A stretch of DNA of 64,000 bases from Chloroflexota bacterium (GTDB lineage Bacteria; Chloroflexota; Anaerolineae; Anaerolineales; UBA11579): contig JABFGG010000004.1 of NCBI GenBank assembly GCA_013112575.1, forward strand, positions 248,001 to 312,000, read 5' to 3'. The position numbers and the translations under genes were made by a program. Positions 16,570 through 25,642 of the stretch are shown piece after piece. The notes under the pieces are model-generated. The model made no database searches. It saw only the letters and a program-made list of their open reading frames with translations, and had not been told where the DNA came from. Position 1 is the stretch's first letter. Every line of letters begins with the position of its first letter.

Positions 16570-18012
16570 ATGCACCCTATCCTACAAAAACTCCTCAAGC
16601 GCTTTCAGCTTGACCCAGCTGAGCCTCCCGACGATACCAGTTGGGAGGCTTTCCTAGATGACGTAAATGCCTCGCTTGTGCAGGCGGACGAACAGCGCGA
16701 GCAGATCAAAGAGCAGCTCAGCTACGATGCCCTGCACGATGCGCTGACAGGGCTGCCCAATCGCACCCTGCTGCTGGACCGTTTGCAACAAGCCATCGAA
16801 CGCCGCAAGCGCAATCCCGAGTATGATTTTGCGGTGATTTTCATGGACCTGGACCGTTTTAAGATCGTTAACGACAGCCTGGGGCATAAAGTTGGGGACC
16901 TGCTGCTGATCGAGATCACCCACCGCCTGACCAACTCCGTGCGCAGCATGGATACGGTAGCGCGCATGGGGGGGGACGAGTTCGTTATTTTGCTGGAAGA
17001 TGTTGACGACGTGCAGCAGGCCCAGCACTTTGCAGCACGCATTCTGGAAGGCATCACCGCGCCACTGCACCTGGAAGACCACGAGATCATCACCACCGGC
17101 AGTCTGGGTATTGTGGTCAGTGAGGCCCGTTACGAGAATCCGGAAGATTACCTGCGTGATGCCGACATCGCCATGTACCATGCCAAGGAGATGGGCAAAT
17201 CGCGCTACGAGGTCTTCACCGCCGAACTGCACCGGCAGGCTATGACGCGCCTGACAATGGAAGCCAGCATGCGCAAGGGCGTCGAGCAAAAAGAATTCGT
17301 GGTGTATTACCAGCCCATCATTTCATTAAAAGATGAGCAGATCGTGGGCTTTGAGGCACTTTTACGCTGGCAGCATCCCAGGCGCGGTTTTCTGCTGCCC
17401 GCCGATTTCCTGCCGCTCGCTGAGGAAACCGGCCTGATCGTGCCCATCGGCAAATGGGTACTGGATGAGGTCTGCCGCCAGACGGCTGAGTGGAATCAAG
17501 GTCTGCGCAGCGATGCGCCCCTTTCCGTCAACGTTAACCTCTCCACCAAACAATTGATCCACCCCAACCTGGTGGACGACATCCAATCCGCTCTGGCAGA
17601 ATCTGGGCTGGAGAGCAAATACCTGACAGTGGAGATGATGGAGGGGGCGCTGGTACGCGACGAGGACCTGATGCGCGAGGTGCTGCAAAAGCTGAAAGAC
17701 CTGGGCATCTCGGTGCACATGGACAACTTCGGCACCGGATTCTCCTGGTTGGGCAACATCAACGAGTACTCCATCGATGCCATCAAGATCAACCGCGGCT
17801 TTATCGCCAGCATGGACATCCAGGGCAACAACGCCGGGCTGGTGCGCACTATCACCAATATGGCCCAGGAGTTAGGGGTTGAGGTCTATGCTGAGGGCAT
17901 TGAAACATCCGACCAGAAGTTCATGCTCACGGCGCTGGGCGCAGATTGCGGGCAGGGCTACCTGTTCGGCAAGCCGCAGGATGCGGAGGCTTCGGAAGGG
18001 TTGTTGAACTGA
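16570..18012 (+). CDS. GGDEF-EAL cyclic-di-GMP protein
   Basis: A 480-residue cytoplasmic protein without an evident sensor domain. A short helical N-terminus leads into a GGDEF domain with an intact ARMGGDEF signature near residue 136, so c-di-GMP synthesis is likely. The EAL domain begins GFEALLRW and keeps Glu, the NVNLS asparagine and AEGIET. However the paired aspartates of DDFGTG read DNFGTG, and the KIDRSF motif reads KINRGF, so metal binding and phosphodiesterase activity are probably weakened. No Shine-Dalgarno sequence is visible before the ATG. Confidence 0.88.
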   Translation: MHPILQKLLKRFQLDPAEPPDDTSWEAFLDDVNASLVQADEQREQIKEQLSYDALHDALTGLPNRTLLLDRLQQAIERRKRNPEYDFAVIFMDLDRFKIVNDSLGHKVGDLLLIEITHRLTNSVRSMDTVARMGGDEFVILLEDVDDVQQAQHFAARILEGITAPLHLEDHEIITTGSLGIVVSEARYENPEDYLRDADIAMYHAKEMGKSRYEVFTAELHRQAMTRLTMEASMRKGVEQKEFVVYYQPIISLKDEQIVGFEALLRWQHPRRGFLLPADFLPLAEETGLIVPIGKWVLDEVCRQTAEWNQGLRSDAPLSVNVNLSTKQLIHPNLVDDIQSALAESGLESKYLTVEMMEGALVRDEDLMREVLQKLKDLGISVHMDNFGTGFSWLGNINEYSIDAIKINRGFIASMDIQGNNAGLVRTITNMAQELGVEVYAEGIETSDQKFMLTALGADCGQGYLFGKPQDAEASEGLLN

Positions 18013-18049
18013 AATTGGGGGGAATGGTGAAATGAGTGATTTATTTCAA

Positions 18050-18089
18050 GGGCGAACGGCCGTTCGCCCCTACACCAACTATCTTTGAG
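18050..18089. repeat. GC-rich hairpin repeat with conserved 3' flank
   Basis: Perfect palindrome GGGCGAACGGCCGTTCGCCC followed by CTACACCAAC and TATCTTTGAG. The flank matches the copy at 173. Bases 18013-18221 hold this repeat and the promoter region of the next gene, nothing else that I can support. Confidence 0.75.
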
Positions 18090-18221
18090 ACATCAGAAAC
18101 CATCTAGTTCATCCTCTAAATATTGGCTGCCAACCACCGGTTGAGGCGCGCTATGGTAAACTGGACTCAATACGCAGTTATCCTCAATTAACCACCTGCG
18201 ATCATCTATCCGAGGACCTCC

Positions 18222-20225
18222 ATGCTCTCTACCCCTGAAAAGATCATCTTCACCATCCTGGCCCTGGCCTCTGCGGCTGCGGGCCTTTTTGTTATGCGGC
18301 GCATCGTGCGCATTGTTGGGCGCGGCCAGGGCTCGCCCAACTGGTCACTGGTTCCCAGACGGCTGTTTGATGCCGTTGTGGTCAAGTTCGTTGGGCTACA
18401 ACCGCTATGGAAAACACGCCCGCTGGCAACTATCTTCCATGCCCTAGTGGCCTGGGGTTTCACGTTCTACCTGCTGGTCAACGTGGGTGACGTTATCGAA
18501 GGTTACGTGGCCGGGTATTCCTTCATGGGGCGCGGCTTGATCGGCAACACCTATCGCCTGCTGGCCGATGTGCTTAGTGTGGCTGCCCTGGTGGGCATGG
18601 CTGCCTTGATGCTGCGCCGCTTTGTGCGCCAGGACCCCGTGCTGGAGACACGTGACAGCACCCTGCTGCATCCCAAAGCCAAAGCTGGCAAGCGCCGTGA
18701 CTCGCTGATCGTGGGTGTTTTCATTTTGCTGCACGTAGGTTTCCGCTTCCTGGGTGAAAGTTTCCAGATGGCGCTTGAGGCAGACGCCTGGCAGCCCGGC
18801 GCGACCGTGGTTAGTAGTTTATGGTCCGGCCTCGGCGAGAGTGCCCTGGTGTTAGGTGAACACGTCAGTTTCTGGATAGCGCTGGGCCTCATCATGGCTT
18901 TCGTGCCCTATTTCCTGGTGTCCAAACACGTGCACCTTTTCCTGGCTCCGCTCAATTTCTTATTAGCCCCGGAGCGACTATCGCCCGGTGAGCTTGACCC
19001 CCTTGATTTTGAAGATGAGTCCATCGAGGAGTTTGGGGCGGTGTACCTGGAGGATTTCGGCTGGTCGCAAATCCTGGATGCGTATGCCTGCATCATGTGT
19101 AATCGCTGCCAGGACGAATGCCCAGCTTACACCACGGGCAAGGTGCTATCGCCTGCCGCCCTGGAGATCAACAAACGTTATTTCCTCAATGAACACGGCG
19201 CGGCTTTGGCTGCCGGTGAGCAAAGCCCGCAAGCGTTATTGGAATTCGCCATCACCGAAGAGGCTGTGATGGCCTGCACGGCCTGCGGAGCCTGCACCGA
19301 GATCTGCCCGGTGGGCAACGACCCCATGCGTGACATTATGGATATCCGCCGTGCGATGGTGCTCATGGAGAACAAGTTCCCCGACGAGTGGCAGACTGCT
19401 TTCCGGGGCATGGAGCGCAGCGCCAACCCCTGGAACGTGCCACCCACCGAGCGCATGAAGTGGGCCGAGGGCCTAAACGTGGCGACAATTGAACAGAACC
19501 CCGAAGCAGAGATCTTATGGTGGGTAGGCTGTGCCCCATCTACCGATGCACGCGCCCAGAAAACGGCTCAGGCCTTTGCACGCATCCTCAACAAAGCAGA
19601 AGTCAACTATGCCGTGCTGGGCCAGAACGAACAATGCACGGGTGACTCGGCGCGGCGCGCGGGCAACGAATACCTGTTCTTTGAGCTAGCCAGCGCCAAT
19701 GTTGAAATACTCAACGAGGTGGCACCCCAGCGCATTGTGGCGACATGTCCACACTGCCTGCACACTCTCAAGACCGAGTACCCGCAGTTCGGTGGCGAAT
19801 ATGAGGTTATCCACCACACCGAGCTGATCAATGAATTGATCGCGGCGGGTAAGATCGAGATGGACGCCGACGCCGAAACGGTCACCTTCCATGACCCCTG
19901 CTACCTGGGTCGCCAAAATGACATTCTCATCGACCCGCGCAACGTATTGGTCTCCAGCGGCGCAGACTTGTTGGAAATGAGCAAAAGTGGCGCGCAGTCC
20001 TTCTGCTGTGGCGCAGGCGGGGCACAGATGTGGAAAGAGGAAGAACACGGCGACGAGCGCGTCAATGCCAGCCGCCTGCACCAGGCTCAGGCTACCGGGG
20101 CTGATACCCTGGCGGTAGGCTGTCCCTTCTGCATGGTGATGCTCAACGATGCTAACAAAGAAGAGGGCGAAGCCATGCAGGTCAAGGACGTGGCCGAAAT
20201 TGTAGCGGAGCGGATGAAGCAATAA
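18222..20225 (+). CDS. Membrane-bound Fe-S oxidoreductase, HdrD/EMO-like
   Basis: A 667-residue electron-transfer protein. About six N-terminal helices resemble the heme-b membrane domain of NarI-type subunits (first 240 residues). Two [4Fe-4S] motifs follow, CIMCNRCQDECP near residue 288 and CTACGACTEICP near 350, then two CCG domains (CTGDSARR... and DPCYLGRQND...CCGAGG) that bind a non-cubane cluster in heterodisulfide reductase. This architecture is that of the membrane oxidoreductase proposed to link ETF and beta-oxidation to menaquinone. No etf gene is adjacent, so that link is inferred from the family. GAGGACC precedes the ATG. Confidence 0.85.
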   Translation: MLSTPEKIIFTILALASAAAGLFVMRRIVRIVGRGQGSPNWSLVPRRLFDAVVVKFVGLQPLWKTRPLATIFHALVAWGFTFYLLVNVGDVIEGYVAGYSFMGRGLIGNTYRLLADVLSVAALVGMAALMLRRFVRQDPVLETRDSTLLHPKAKAGKRRDSLIVGVFILLHVGFRFLGESFQMALEADAWQPGATVVSSLWSGLGESALVLGEHVSFWIALGLIMAFVPYFLVSKHVHLFLAPLNFLLAPERLSPGELDPLDFEDESIEEFGAVYLEDFGWSQILDAYACIMCNRCQDECPAYTTGKVLSPAALEINKRYFLNEHGAALAAGEQSPQALLEFAITEEAVMACTACGACTEICPVGNDPMRDIMDIRRAMVLMENKFPDEWQTAFRGMERSANPWNVPPTERMKWAEGLNVATIEQNPEAEILWWVGCAPSTDARAQKTAQAFARILNKAEVNYAVLGQNEQCTGDSARRAGNEYLFFELASANVEILNEVAPQRIVATCPHCLHTLKTEYPQFGGEYEVIHHTELINELIAAGKIEMDADAETVTFHDPCYLGRQNDILIDPRNVLVSSGADLLEMSKSGAQSFCCGAGGAQMWKEEEHGDERVNASRLHQAQATGADTLAVGCPFCMVMLNDANKEEGEAMQVKDVAEIVAERMKQ

Positions 20226-20248
20226 TCCAATAACGCACCTTTGCAGAA

Positions 20249-20279
20249 AAGGGGCGGCTTTCTAGCCGCCCCTTATTTA
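20249..20279. terminator. Bidirectional terminator
   Basis: Eleven-bp stem AAGGGGCGGCT / AGCCGCCCCTT with loop TTCT, followed by ATTTATTTTT. It lies between the convergent Fe-S oxidoreductase gene and the AT-rich membrane gene. Confidence 0.85.
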
Positions 20280-20984
20280 TTTTTGAGGCTTCCCTTCCTC
20301 TTCGTTACTTTGCGTCAAAGTTGAAGTATTTTTTTTGGTCTGATTGCGAATCCTCGGTCTGATTCTATTCATAATCAAGGTGAAGCTATACAGGAGTGGT
20401 ATGAAAAGGAATCCGACAACGATAAAAGTATTGTCACTTGTGTACTGAAAACCGAAATACATTACTGAAAGGAGGGAGAGAAACAAGTAAATTCCAAAAG
20501 TTAGAACCATTATTGTATTAAAGGAAATACTTACTGGTCTAAGCTTTTTCGGATGCAGCCTTACATAATAGTCCTTATCTTTTGTTTCTGGGTTAGTCCC
20601 ATCTGGATAAGTTTCGTATTGCACATGCTTTATGTCAAACTCAGACTCAATACTTTCGATTGTTAAGCTATACATGTCTTCAAAGAACAATTGTTTAGCA
20701 TAAGCAATGTAAAAGAAAAATGCAAACAATGCAGCGACTAGACTTAAAATCAAGGAAACAGAGTCTGTTGAGCTAAAGATATTTGGTGGGATTGCTTCAT
20801 GATCAACCTTTAGAATCTCTGTGTTTACAGAAAAGATAGCGAGAAACAGCCCACCAACAATTGTATTCCCTATGCCCAATAGCCGAAATTGCAATGCACT
20901 ATCTCTTGCTCGTTGCTCATGTGCTTGCCTATATTGCTCTAAAATCAATTGTTCTTGGATTTTTTCCTTTTGATTTTTTTCCAT
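20277..20984 (-). CDS. AT-rich hypothetical membrane protein
   Basis: A 235-residue protein that I do not recognise. A charged, probably coiled N-terminus (MEKNQKEKIQEQLILEQYRQ) leads to two helices around residues 35-110, a soluble middle with YDGTNPETKDKDYYVRLHPK-like character, two more helices and a basic tail. Base composition and codon use (many AAA, ATT, TTT) differ sharply from both neighbours, which suggests recent acquisition. I start at the ATG with GGAGG seven bases upstream rather than 63 bases earlier. Its stop overlaps the shared terminator. Confidence 0.65.
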   Translation of the reverse strand: MEKNQKEKIQEQLILEQYRQAHEQRARDSALQFRLLGIGNTIVGGLFLAIFSVNTEILKVDHEAIPPNIFSSTDSVSLILSLVAALFAFFFYIAYAKQLFFEDMYSLTIESIESEFDIKHVQYETYPDGTNPETKDKDYYVRLHPKKLRPVSISFNTIMVLTFGIYLFLSLLSVMYFGFQYTSDNTFIVVGFLFIPLLYSFTLIMNRIRPRIRNQTKKNTSTLTQSNEEEGKPQK

Positions 20985-21110
20985 TTTTGTCCTCCAATCC
21001 AATCTAAAAGAAATTATAAGAAAGAGTAGGAATTGAATAAATAGCACTTTCTATGATTCTTTATGTCGTTTTTTAAATTAGCTTCTCATTAATATGCAAA
21101 CAGTTTTCGA

Positions 21111-21116
21111 TAGAAT
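21111..21116 (+). promoter_or_regulatory. -10 box of a leaderless gene
   Basis: TAGAAT, 7 bases before the ATG at 21124. An in-frame ATG at 21094 lies upstream of this box. Confidence 0.55.
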
Positions 21117-21123
21117 AATAATT

Positions 21124-21579
21124 ATGCTCAAACCCCGAATTTCATTCAATATCAGCGTAGAGGGCATTGTGTGGCACGATGGGCAATATCTCACCATTAC
21201 GCGTGGGCCGGATGTGGGTCATGCGGCGGGCCTGCTGGCCTTTCCGGGTGGGGGCGTAGAATTCACAGGCGAGCGGGTAGAGGATGTGTTGGAAGAGAAT
21301 GTCATGCGCGAGGTGATGGAAGAAACAGGCGTGCAGATTGAACCACAAATGCACTACCTGGATAGCACTGCATTCATTCCCACAGACGGCGGTCCCGCCG
21401 TGCATATCACTTTTTTGTGCCGCTACAGATCCGGCAAAGCCCATGTGGCCAGCCTAGACGAGATCGCGGCGGTGCAATGGATGACAGCCGAAAAGATATT
21501 GGCCGATGATGTCGCGCCTTTCTGGATACAGGATAGTGTTCATTTGGCAGAAAAGAAGCGGCGAGAATTGAGCTGGTGA
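21124..21579 (+). CDS. Nudix hydrolase
   Basis: A 151-residue Nudix enzyme that hydrolyses a nucleoside diphosphate linked to some other moiety; the substrate is unknown. The Nudix box starts FPGGGVEFTGE and ends REVMEETGV. Between these the spacing is four residues longer than the classical G-x5-E-x7-RE pattern, so the loop before the catalytic helix is extended. The start follows from a -10 box seven bases upstream and no ribosome-binding site is needed. It sits alone between the AT-rich membrane gene and the E2 gene. Confidence 0.85.
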   Translation: MLKPRISFNISVEGIVWHDGQYLTITRGPDVGHAAGLLAFPGGGVEFTGERVEDVLEENVMREVMEETGVQIEPQMHYLDSTAFIPTDGGPAVHITFLCRYRSGKAHVASLDEIAAVQWMTAEKILADDVAPFWIQDSVHLAEKKRRELSW

Positions 21580-21639
21580 AGCTCAGGATTGAATCCTGAT
21601 AAAATAAGCCCGTAATTCAGGAAGACGAACGGAGGCCAA

Positions 21640-23064
21640 ATGGCAACAAAGGTGATCTTGCCTCACATGGGGGAAGCCGTGACCGAGGCGACCATTACCC
21701 AGTGGCTCAAAAAGGAGGGGGAGCAGGTTGAGGAATACGAAGCCCTTGTCGAAGTCAACACAGACAAAGTTGACTCCGAAGTACCTTCTCCCGTATCCGG
21801 CACCATCTTGAGCATCACCCAGCCCGAAGGCGCTACCGTCGAAGTTGAAACCACGCTGGCCTGGATTGGGGAACCTGGCGAAGAAATACCGGAAGATGAC
21901 AGCACCACTGCCCCCCAGGCTAAAAAACCAGCACCTGCACCACCACCCCAACCAGCTCCTATGCCAGCTCCAGCACCCAGTGCTACCCCAGCAGCTTCGG
22001 CGAGCGCATCAGCCTCCCCGCTGGTAACCCGCATCGCTGCTGACCTTAACGTGGACCTCAGCAAGGTGCCCGCCAGTGGGCCGGGTGGTCGCATCACCAA
22101 ACAGGACGTACTGGCCTATGTGGAAAATGGCGCTCCCACGCCAGCCGTTGCAGCTCCGCAAGCACAGCCCGCACCGACCAATGGGGATTCGGAGAGAGTG
22201 ACATTTATCTCCCCTGTTGTGGCGCGATTGGCGGCGGAAAACAATGTAGAGCTCAACCAGGTCACGGGTACGGGTAAAGGTGGGCGCATCACCAAGAAGG
22301 ACATTCAAGCTTTCATTGAACATGGCCCAACCGTAGCCCCGCAACCTGCTACACCTGCCGCGGCAACCCCCGTTGACTCCAGTCACATCCCAGGCACGGT
22401 GGAGAAACTCAGCCCCGTGCGCAAGTCCATCGCCGAGCATATGGTGCGCAGCAAACACACCTCGCCGCACGTCACCACTGTCATGGAAGCGGACCTCAGC
22501 AAGGTCTTTGCGCACCGCGCCGCCAACAAGGCCAGCTTTGCCAATGACGGGGCGAAACTGACTTTCACGGCTTATTTTGTGGCGGCCGCTGTGGGGGCCC
22601 TCAAAGCTTACCCACTGGTCAATTCCTCCTGGACAGATGAAGGCATTGCCCTGCATAAGGACATCAACGTTGGTATGGCGGCAGCGATTGACGACGGCCT
22701 CATCGTGCCCGTGATCAAACAGGCAGATAGTATGTCGCTGTTAGGTCTGGCCCGCACTGTCAATGACCTGGCAGAGCGTGCGCGTGGCAAACAACTCCAG
22801 CCCGATGAGGTAGCGGGCGGCACGTTTACCATCACTAATCATGGCACCAGCGGTTCTTTGTTCGCCACGCCGATTATCAACCAGCCACAGTGTGCCATTC
22901 TCGGCACAGGCGCGATCCAGAAACGAGCTGTGGTGATTGATGATGCCATCGCCATCCGCCCCATGGTCTACATCAGCCTGACCTTCGATCATCGCATCCT
23001 CGACGGGCAGTCTGCCGACAATTTCCTCATGCACATCGTGAACACACTGCAAGGATGGAATTAA
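21640..23064 (+). CDS. Dihydrolipoamide acyltransferase, E2 of a 2-oxoacid dehydrogenase
   Basis: The 474-residue core of a 2-oxoacid dehydrogenase complex. An N-terminal lipoyl domain carries the lipoylated lysine 43 in VNTDKVDSE. An Ala/Pro linker leads to a first peripheral-subunit-binding domain (about 125-163), then a second one (about 193-235, ISPVVARLAAENNVEL), and the catalytic domain ends with the active-site DHRILDGQ (His 451). Two subunit-binding domains with one lipoyl domain is unusual. The E3 gene follows, but no E1 genes are here, so whether it serves pyruvate, branched-chain or 2-oxoglutarate oxidation is open. GGAGG precedes the ATG. Confidence 0.92.
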   Translation: MATKVILPHMGEAVTEATITQWLKKEGEQVEEYEALVEVNTDKVDSEVPSPVSGTILSITQPEGATVEVETTLAWIGEPGEEIPEDDSTTAPQAKKPAPAPPPQPAPMPAPAPSATPAASASASASPLVTRIAADLNVDLSKVPASGPGGRITKQDVLAYVENGAPTPAVAAPQAQPAPTNGDSERVTFISPVVARLAAENNVELNQVTGTGKGGRITKKDIQAFIEHGPTVAPQPATPAAATPVDSSHIPGTVEKLSPVRKSIAEHMVRSKHTSPHVTTVMEADLSKVFAHRAANKASFANDGAKLTFTAYFVAAAVGALKAYPLVNSSWTDEGIALHKDINVGMAAAIDDGLIVPVIKQADSMSLLGLARTVNDLAERARGKQLQPDEVAGGTFTITNHGTSGSLFATPIINQPQCAILGTGAIQKRAVVIDDAIAIRPMVYISLTFDHRILDGQSADNFLMHIVNTLQGWN

Positions 23065-23156
23065 GTACCTCATGGTGTTGTCAAAACATATAGACAATCA
23101 TTAGTGCTTGGCAAAACCAATCGCTAATAAATAATCTCTAATCTCAAGGATTTTTC

Positions 23157-24557
23157 ATGGCTCAAAATTTTGATGTTGTAGTGATCGGCGCAGGCCCTGG
23201 CGGCTACGTGGCTGCCATCCGCGCGGCGCAACTTGGTAAAAAAACCGCCATTGTGGACAAGCAGTTCCTCGGCGGCGTGTGTCTCAACGTTGGCTGTATC
23301 CCCTCCAAATCCCTGCTCAAGAACGCCGAGGTAGCCCACACCCTGCGCGAGCGGGCTGACGAGTTCGGTTTCAGCTTCGACAACCTCAAGCTGGATTACG
23401 GCAAAGCTCACAAACGCTCCCGCCAAGTATCTGACCGGCTGGTCAAGGGCGTCAACTTCCTCATGAAGAAGAACAAGATCGAGGTCTTCATGGGCACGGG
23501 CAAACTGACCGCTAAAGACACCGTGGCGGTGGAACTGAACGAAGGCGGCTCAGAAGAACTGAAGGCCAAAGATATTATCGTGGCTACCGGCGCGAGGGTC
23601 ACTCAGATCCCCGGCATTGAATATGATGACAGCCAAGTCGTGACTTATTGGGAAGCCATCCTGCAGGACAAGCTGCCCAAGTCGGCCATCGTGGTGGGAG
23701 GCGGCGCTATCGGCGTGGAGTTCGCTACCGTGTGGCATTCTTACGGTGTACCCGTCACCATTGTCGAGATGCTTGACCGCCTCGTACCCAATGAGGACGA
23801 AGAGGTCAGCAAAGAACTTGCCAAAGCCTTCAAGAAGCGCGGCTTTGACGTGCGCACCGGTACGCGCGTGGAGAAGGTCGAGAAGCTCAAGACCAAGGTC
23901 AAGGTCACCGTCTCGGGCAAGGACGGCGAGGAAGTGCTGGAAGCCGAGCAGGTGCTGATAGCCCCCGGCTTCACGCCCAATTCCAGCGACCTCGGATTAG
24001 AGGAAGTTGGCGTCAAATTGGGCGAGCGTGGTGTTATCGAGATCGATGAGCGTATGGCGACCAGCGTGCCCGGTATCTGGGCGATTGGCGATGTTACCGG
24101 TAAGCTCATGCTGGCGCATGCCGGTATGGCCCAGGGTGTGGTGGCTGCCGAGAGCATTGGCGGAGTGGAAACGACCACCCTCAATTACCAGATGATGCCC
24201 AAAGCCACTTATTGCCATCCGCAGGTGGCCTCTTTCGGGATGACCGAGAAGCAAGCCCAGGAAGCGGGTTACGAGGTCAAGGTGGGACGCTTTAACTTCA
24301 TGGCCAACGGCAAAGCCCTCGGTATGGGTGACTATGCCGGGTGGGCCAAGCTGGTCACCGATGCCAAATATGGCGAGATCCTGGGGGCACATCTGATTGG
24401 CCCGGAGGTCACCGAACTGCTGGCCGAGTTGACCCTGGCGCAGATGATGGAGATGACACCTGCCGAGATCGCCCGCAACGTGCACGCCCACCCCACCCTC
24501 ACGGAGATCCTCAACGACATCGCTGAGGACGCCGAAGGGCATCTCATCCACGGCTGA
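23157..24557 (+). CDS. lpdA: Dihydrolipoyl dehydrogenase (E3)
   Basis: A 466-residue FAD enzyme that reoxidises the dihydrolipoyl arm of the E2 with NAD+. The FAD motif [19 protein letters not shown] is at the N-terminus, the redox disulfide is Cys42-Cys47 ([14 protein letters not shown]), the NAD motif is [12 protein letters not shown], and the C-terminal dimerisation domain has the catalytic HAHPTLTE. Length is normal. It lies 92 bases after the E2 gene in the same direction and ends at a strong terminator, so the pair is probably one unit. Confidence 0.95.
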   Translation: MAQNFDVVVIGAGPGGYVAAIRAAQLGKKTAIVDKQFLGGVCLNVGCIPSKSLLKNAEVAHTLRERADEFGFSFDNLKLDYGKAHKRSRQVSDRLVKGVNFLMKKNKIEVFMGTGKLTAKDTVAVELNEGGSEELKAKDIIVATGARVTQIPGIEYDDSQVVTYWEAILQDKLPKSAIVVGGGAIGVEFATVWHSYGVPVTIVEMLDRLVPNEDEEVSKELAKAFKKRGFDVRTGTRVEKVEKLKTKVKVTVSGKDGEEVLEAEQVLIAPGFTPNSSDLGLEEVGVKLGERGVIEIDERMATSVPGIWAIGDVTGKLMLAHAGMAQGVVAAESIGGVETTTLNYQMMPKATYCHPQVASFGMTEKQAQEAGYEVKVGRFNFMANGKALGMGDYAGWAKLVTDAKYGEILGAHLIGPEVTELLAELTLAQMMEMTPAEIARNVHAHPTLTEILNDIAEDAEGHLIHG

Positions 24558-24579
24558 TCGAAAACTCCAAACCAACCCA

Positions 24580-24607
24580 AAGGACGGCATTGAGCCGTCC
24601 TTTTTTG
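24580..24607 (+). terminator. Rho-independent terminator after lpdA
   Basis: Stem AAAGGACGGC / GCCGTCCTTT with a 5-base loop, then a T run. Confidence 0.9.
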
Positions 24608-24701
24608 TATCTCAAAAATGAAAGCAACCACAGATGAACGCGGATAAACACAGAAAGAGGTTGTCTTGTGGAAGGCAATCCCAATTCCATTTGCCAGCGT
24701 A

Positions 24702-24736
24702 GAGTTTGCGTAGCAAACTCAACAGCTACGCTGTTG
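24702..24736. repeat. Two adjacent hairpins
   Basis: GAGTTTGC-GTA-GCAAACTC (24702-24720) is followed at once by CAACAGC-TAC-GCTGTTG (24720-24736). Both have 7-8 bp perfect stems with GTA or TAC loops, and the pair ends next to a CTAC, similar to the hairpin repeat family of the window. Confidence 0.6.
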
Positions 24737-24741
24737 ACTAC

Positions 24742-24770
24742 TTGACAAGAATATGCTCGTTAGATAAAAT
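24742..24770 (+). promoter_or_regulatory. Consensus promoter of the ArsR-SRPBCC operon
   Basis: TTGACA, a 17-base spacer and TAAAAT. This is one of the two best housekeeping-type promoters in the window. Confidence 0.85.
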
Positions 24771-24788
24771 GCAACAATAATGTTGCAT
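24769..24788. promoter_or_regulatory. Palindromic operator of ArsR type
   Basis: ATGCAACA-ATAA-TGTTGCAT, perfect 8-bp arms, overlaps the end of the -10 box and the expected start of transcription. Binding by the ArsR protein encoded third in the operon would block transcription. Confidence 0.75.
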
Positions 24789-24805
24789 ATACAGGAGGCA
24801 GAGAA

Positions 24806-25219
24806 ATGAGTACAGGCAGAGCCATAACCGCATTGGTGGTCGGATTTTTACTGAGTAATATCCTCACGACCATCTATTACATCGTCACCGCCAGCATGAA
24901 TACCGTGCCCTTCCAACGCGAACAGCAGGTCTTCATCGGGCTGTTCCTCACACACTTCATTTTCGTGGGCATCATGGTCTACATGTACCCACGCTGGTCT
25001 CGCTCAGTCGATAGCGCCGTGGCCCAGGGCGCCTTGTTCGGGGCGCTGATGGCTGCCATGATGTTCATCCCCCAGGCGGTGCTGGTACGCTCCATCTGGA
25101 CGGTGGACTTTAACGCCATCTTCGCAGCTAACATCGTAGCACACACCGTCATCGGTGCAATTGTAGGCATTGCCATTGCCCTGATCCACTCCCGCGGCTC
25201 CAGCCCTGCCACAGCCTGA
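24806..25219 (+). CDS. Four-helix membrane protein of unknown function
   Basis: A 137-residue protein with four predicted helices and short loops; no catalytic motif is apparent. It is the first gene of a compact operon with an SRPBCC protein and an ArsR regulator, starting 18 bases after a perfect palindromic operator and preceded by AGGAGG. The ArsR-SRPBCC pairing is common, and small membrane proteins of this sort often accompany it. The function of such operons is largely undefined. Confidence 0.75.
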   Translation: MSTGRAITALVVGFLLSNILTTIYYIVTASMNTVPFQREQQVFIGLFLTHFIFVGIMVYMYPRWSRSVDSAVAQGALFGALMAAMMFIPQAVLVRSIWTVDFNAIFAANIVAHTVIGAIVGIAIALIHSRGSSPATA

Positions 25220-25228
25220 GGTATCCAC

Positions 25229-25642
25229 ATGGACGTACGCTTAGATCGCTTTTACAACCACCCCATCGAACGTGTGTGGGAAGTGCTGACCACCGAAGAT
25301 AAGCTGGCCCAGTGGTGGCAGTCTGCCGATTTCAAGCCCGAGGTCGGGTACAAATTCACCATCAAGGACGAGCCGCAGGGCGGTTGGGATGGCACCCTGC
25401 AAGGCGAAGTGCTGACAGCCGACCAACCCCACACCCTCGAATATACCTGGCATGGCGACCAGATGAACAACGTCACCGTGGTCAAGTGGATATTGGAAAG
25501 TGAGGGTGAGGGCACACGCCTGCGCCTGGAACATACCGGCTTTAAGGGCCTTAAGGACTCGGTGATCGGCTTTTTCCACCGCTCCGGCTGGGGCAAATAC
25601 CTCGACCATCTTGCCGGGCAGATGGCCGCTGTGCAGGCATGA
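25229..25642 (+). CDS. SRPBCC (AHSA1-like) domain protein
   Basis: A 137-residue START/Bet v1-type ligand-binding fold. Family features include the opening LDRFYNHPIERVWEVLTT, WWQSADFKPEVGYKF, and LEYTWHGDQ. These proteins bind small hydrophobic molecules in a cavity; the ligand is unknown. The gene lies ten bases after the membrane protein gene and its stop overlaps the ArsR start by four bases, which indicates coupled translation. Confidence 0.88.
   Translation: MDVRLDRFYNHPIERVWEVLTTEDKLAQWWQSADFKPEVGYKFTIKDEPQGGWDGTLQGEVLTADQPHTLEYTWHGDQMNNVTVVKWILESEGEGTRLRLEHTGFKGLKDSVIGFFHRSGWGKYLDHLAGQMAAVQA

Noticed and set aside
22009-22656. 215-residue open frame on the minus strand within the E2 gene
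   Set aside because: It is the shadow of a GC-rich, well-conserved gene on the other strand; no motif, no ribosome-binding site. The same holds for long antisense frames at 5503-5952, 16654-17289, 23997-24590 and 46768-47505.
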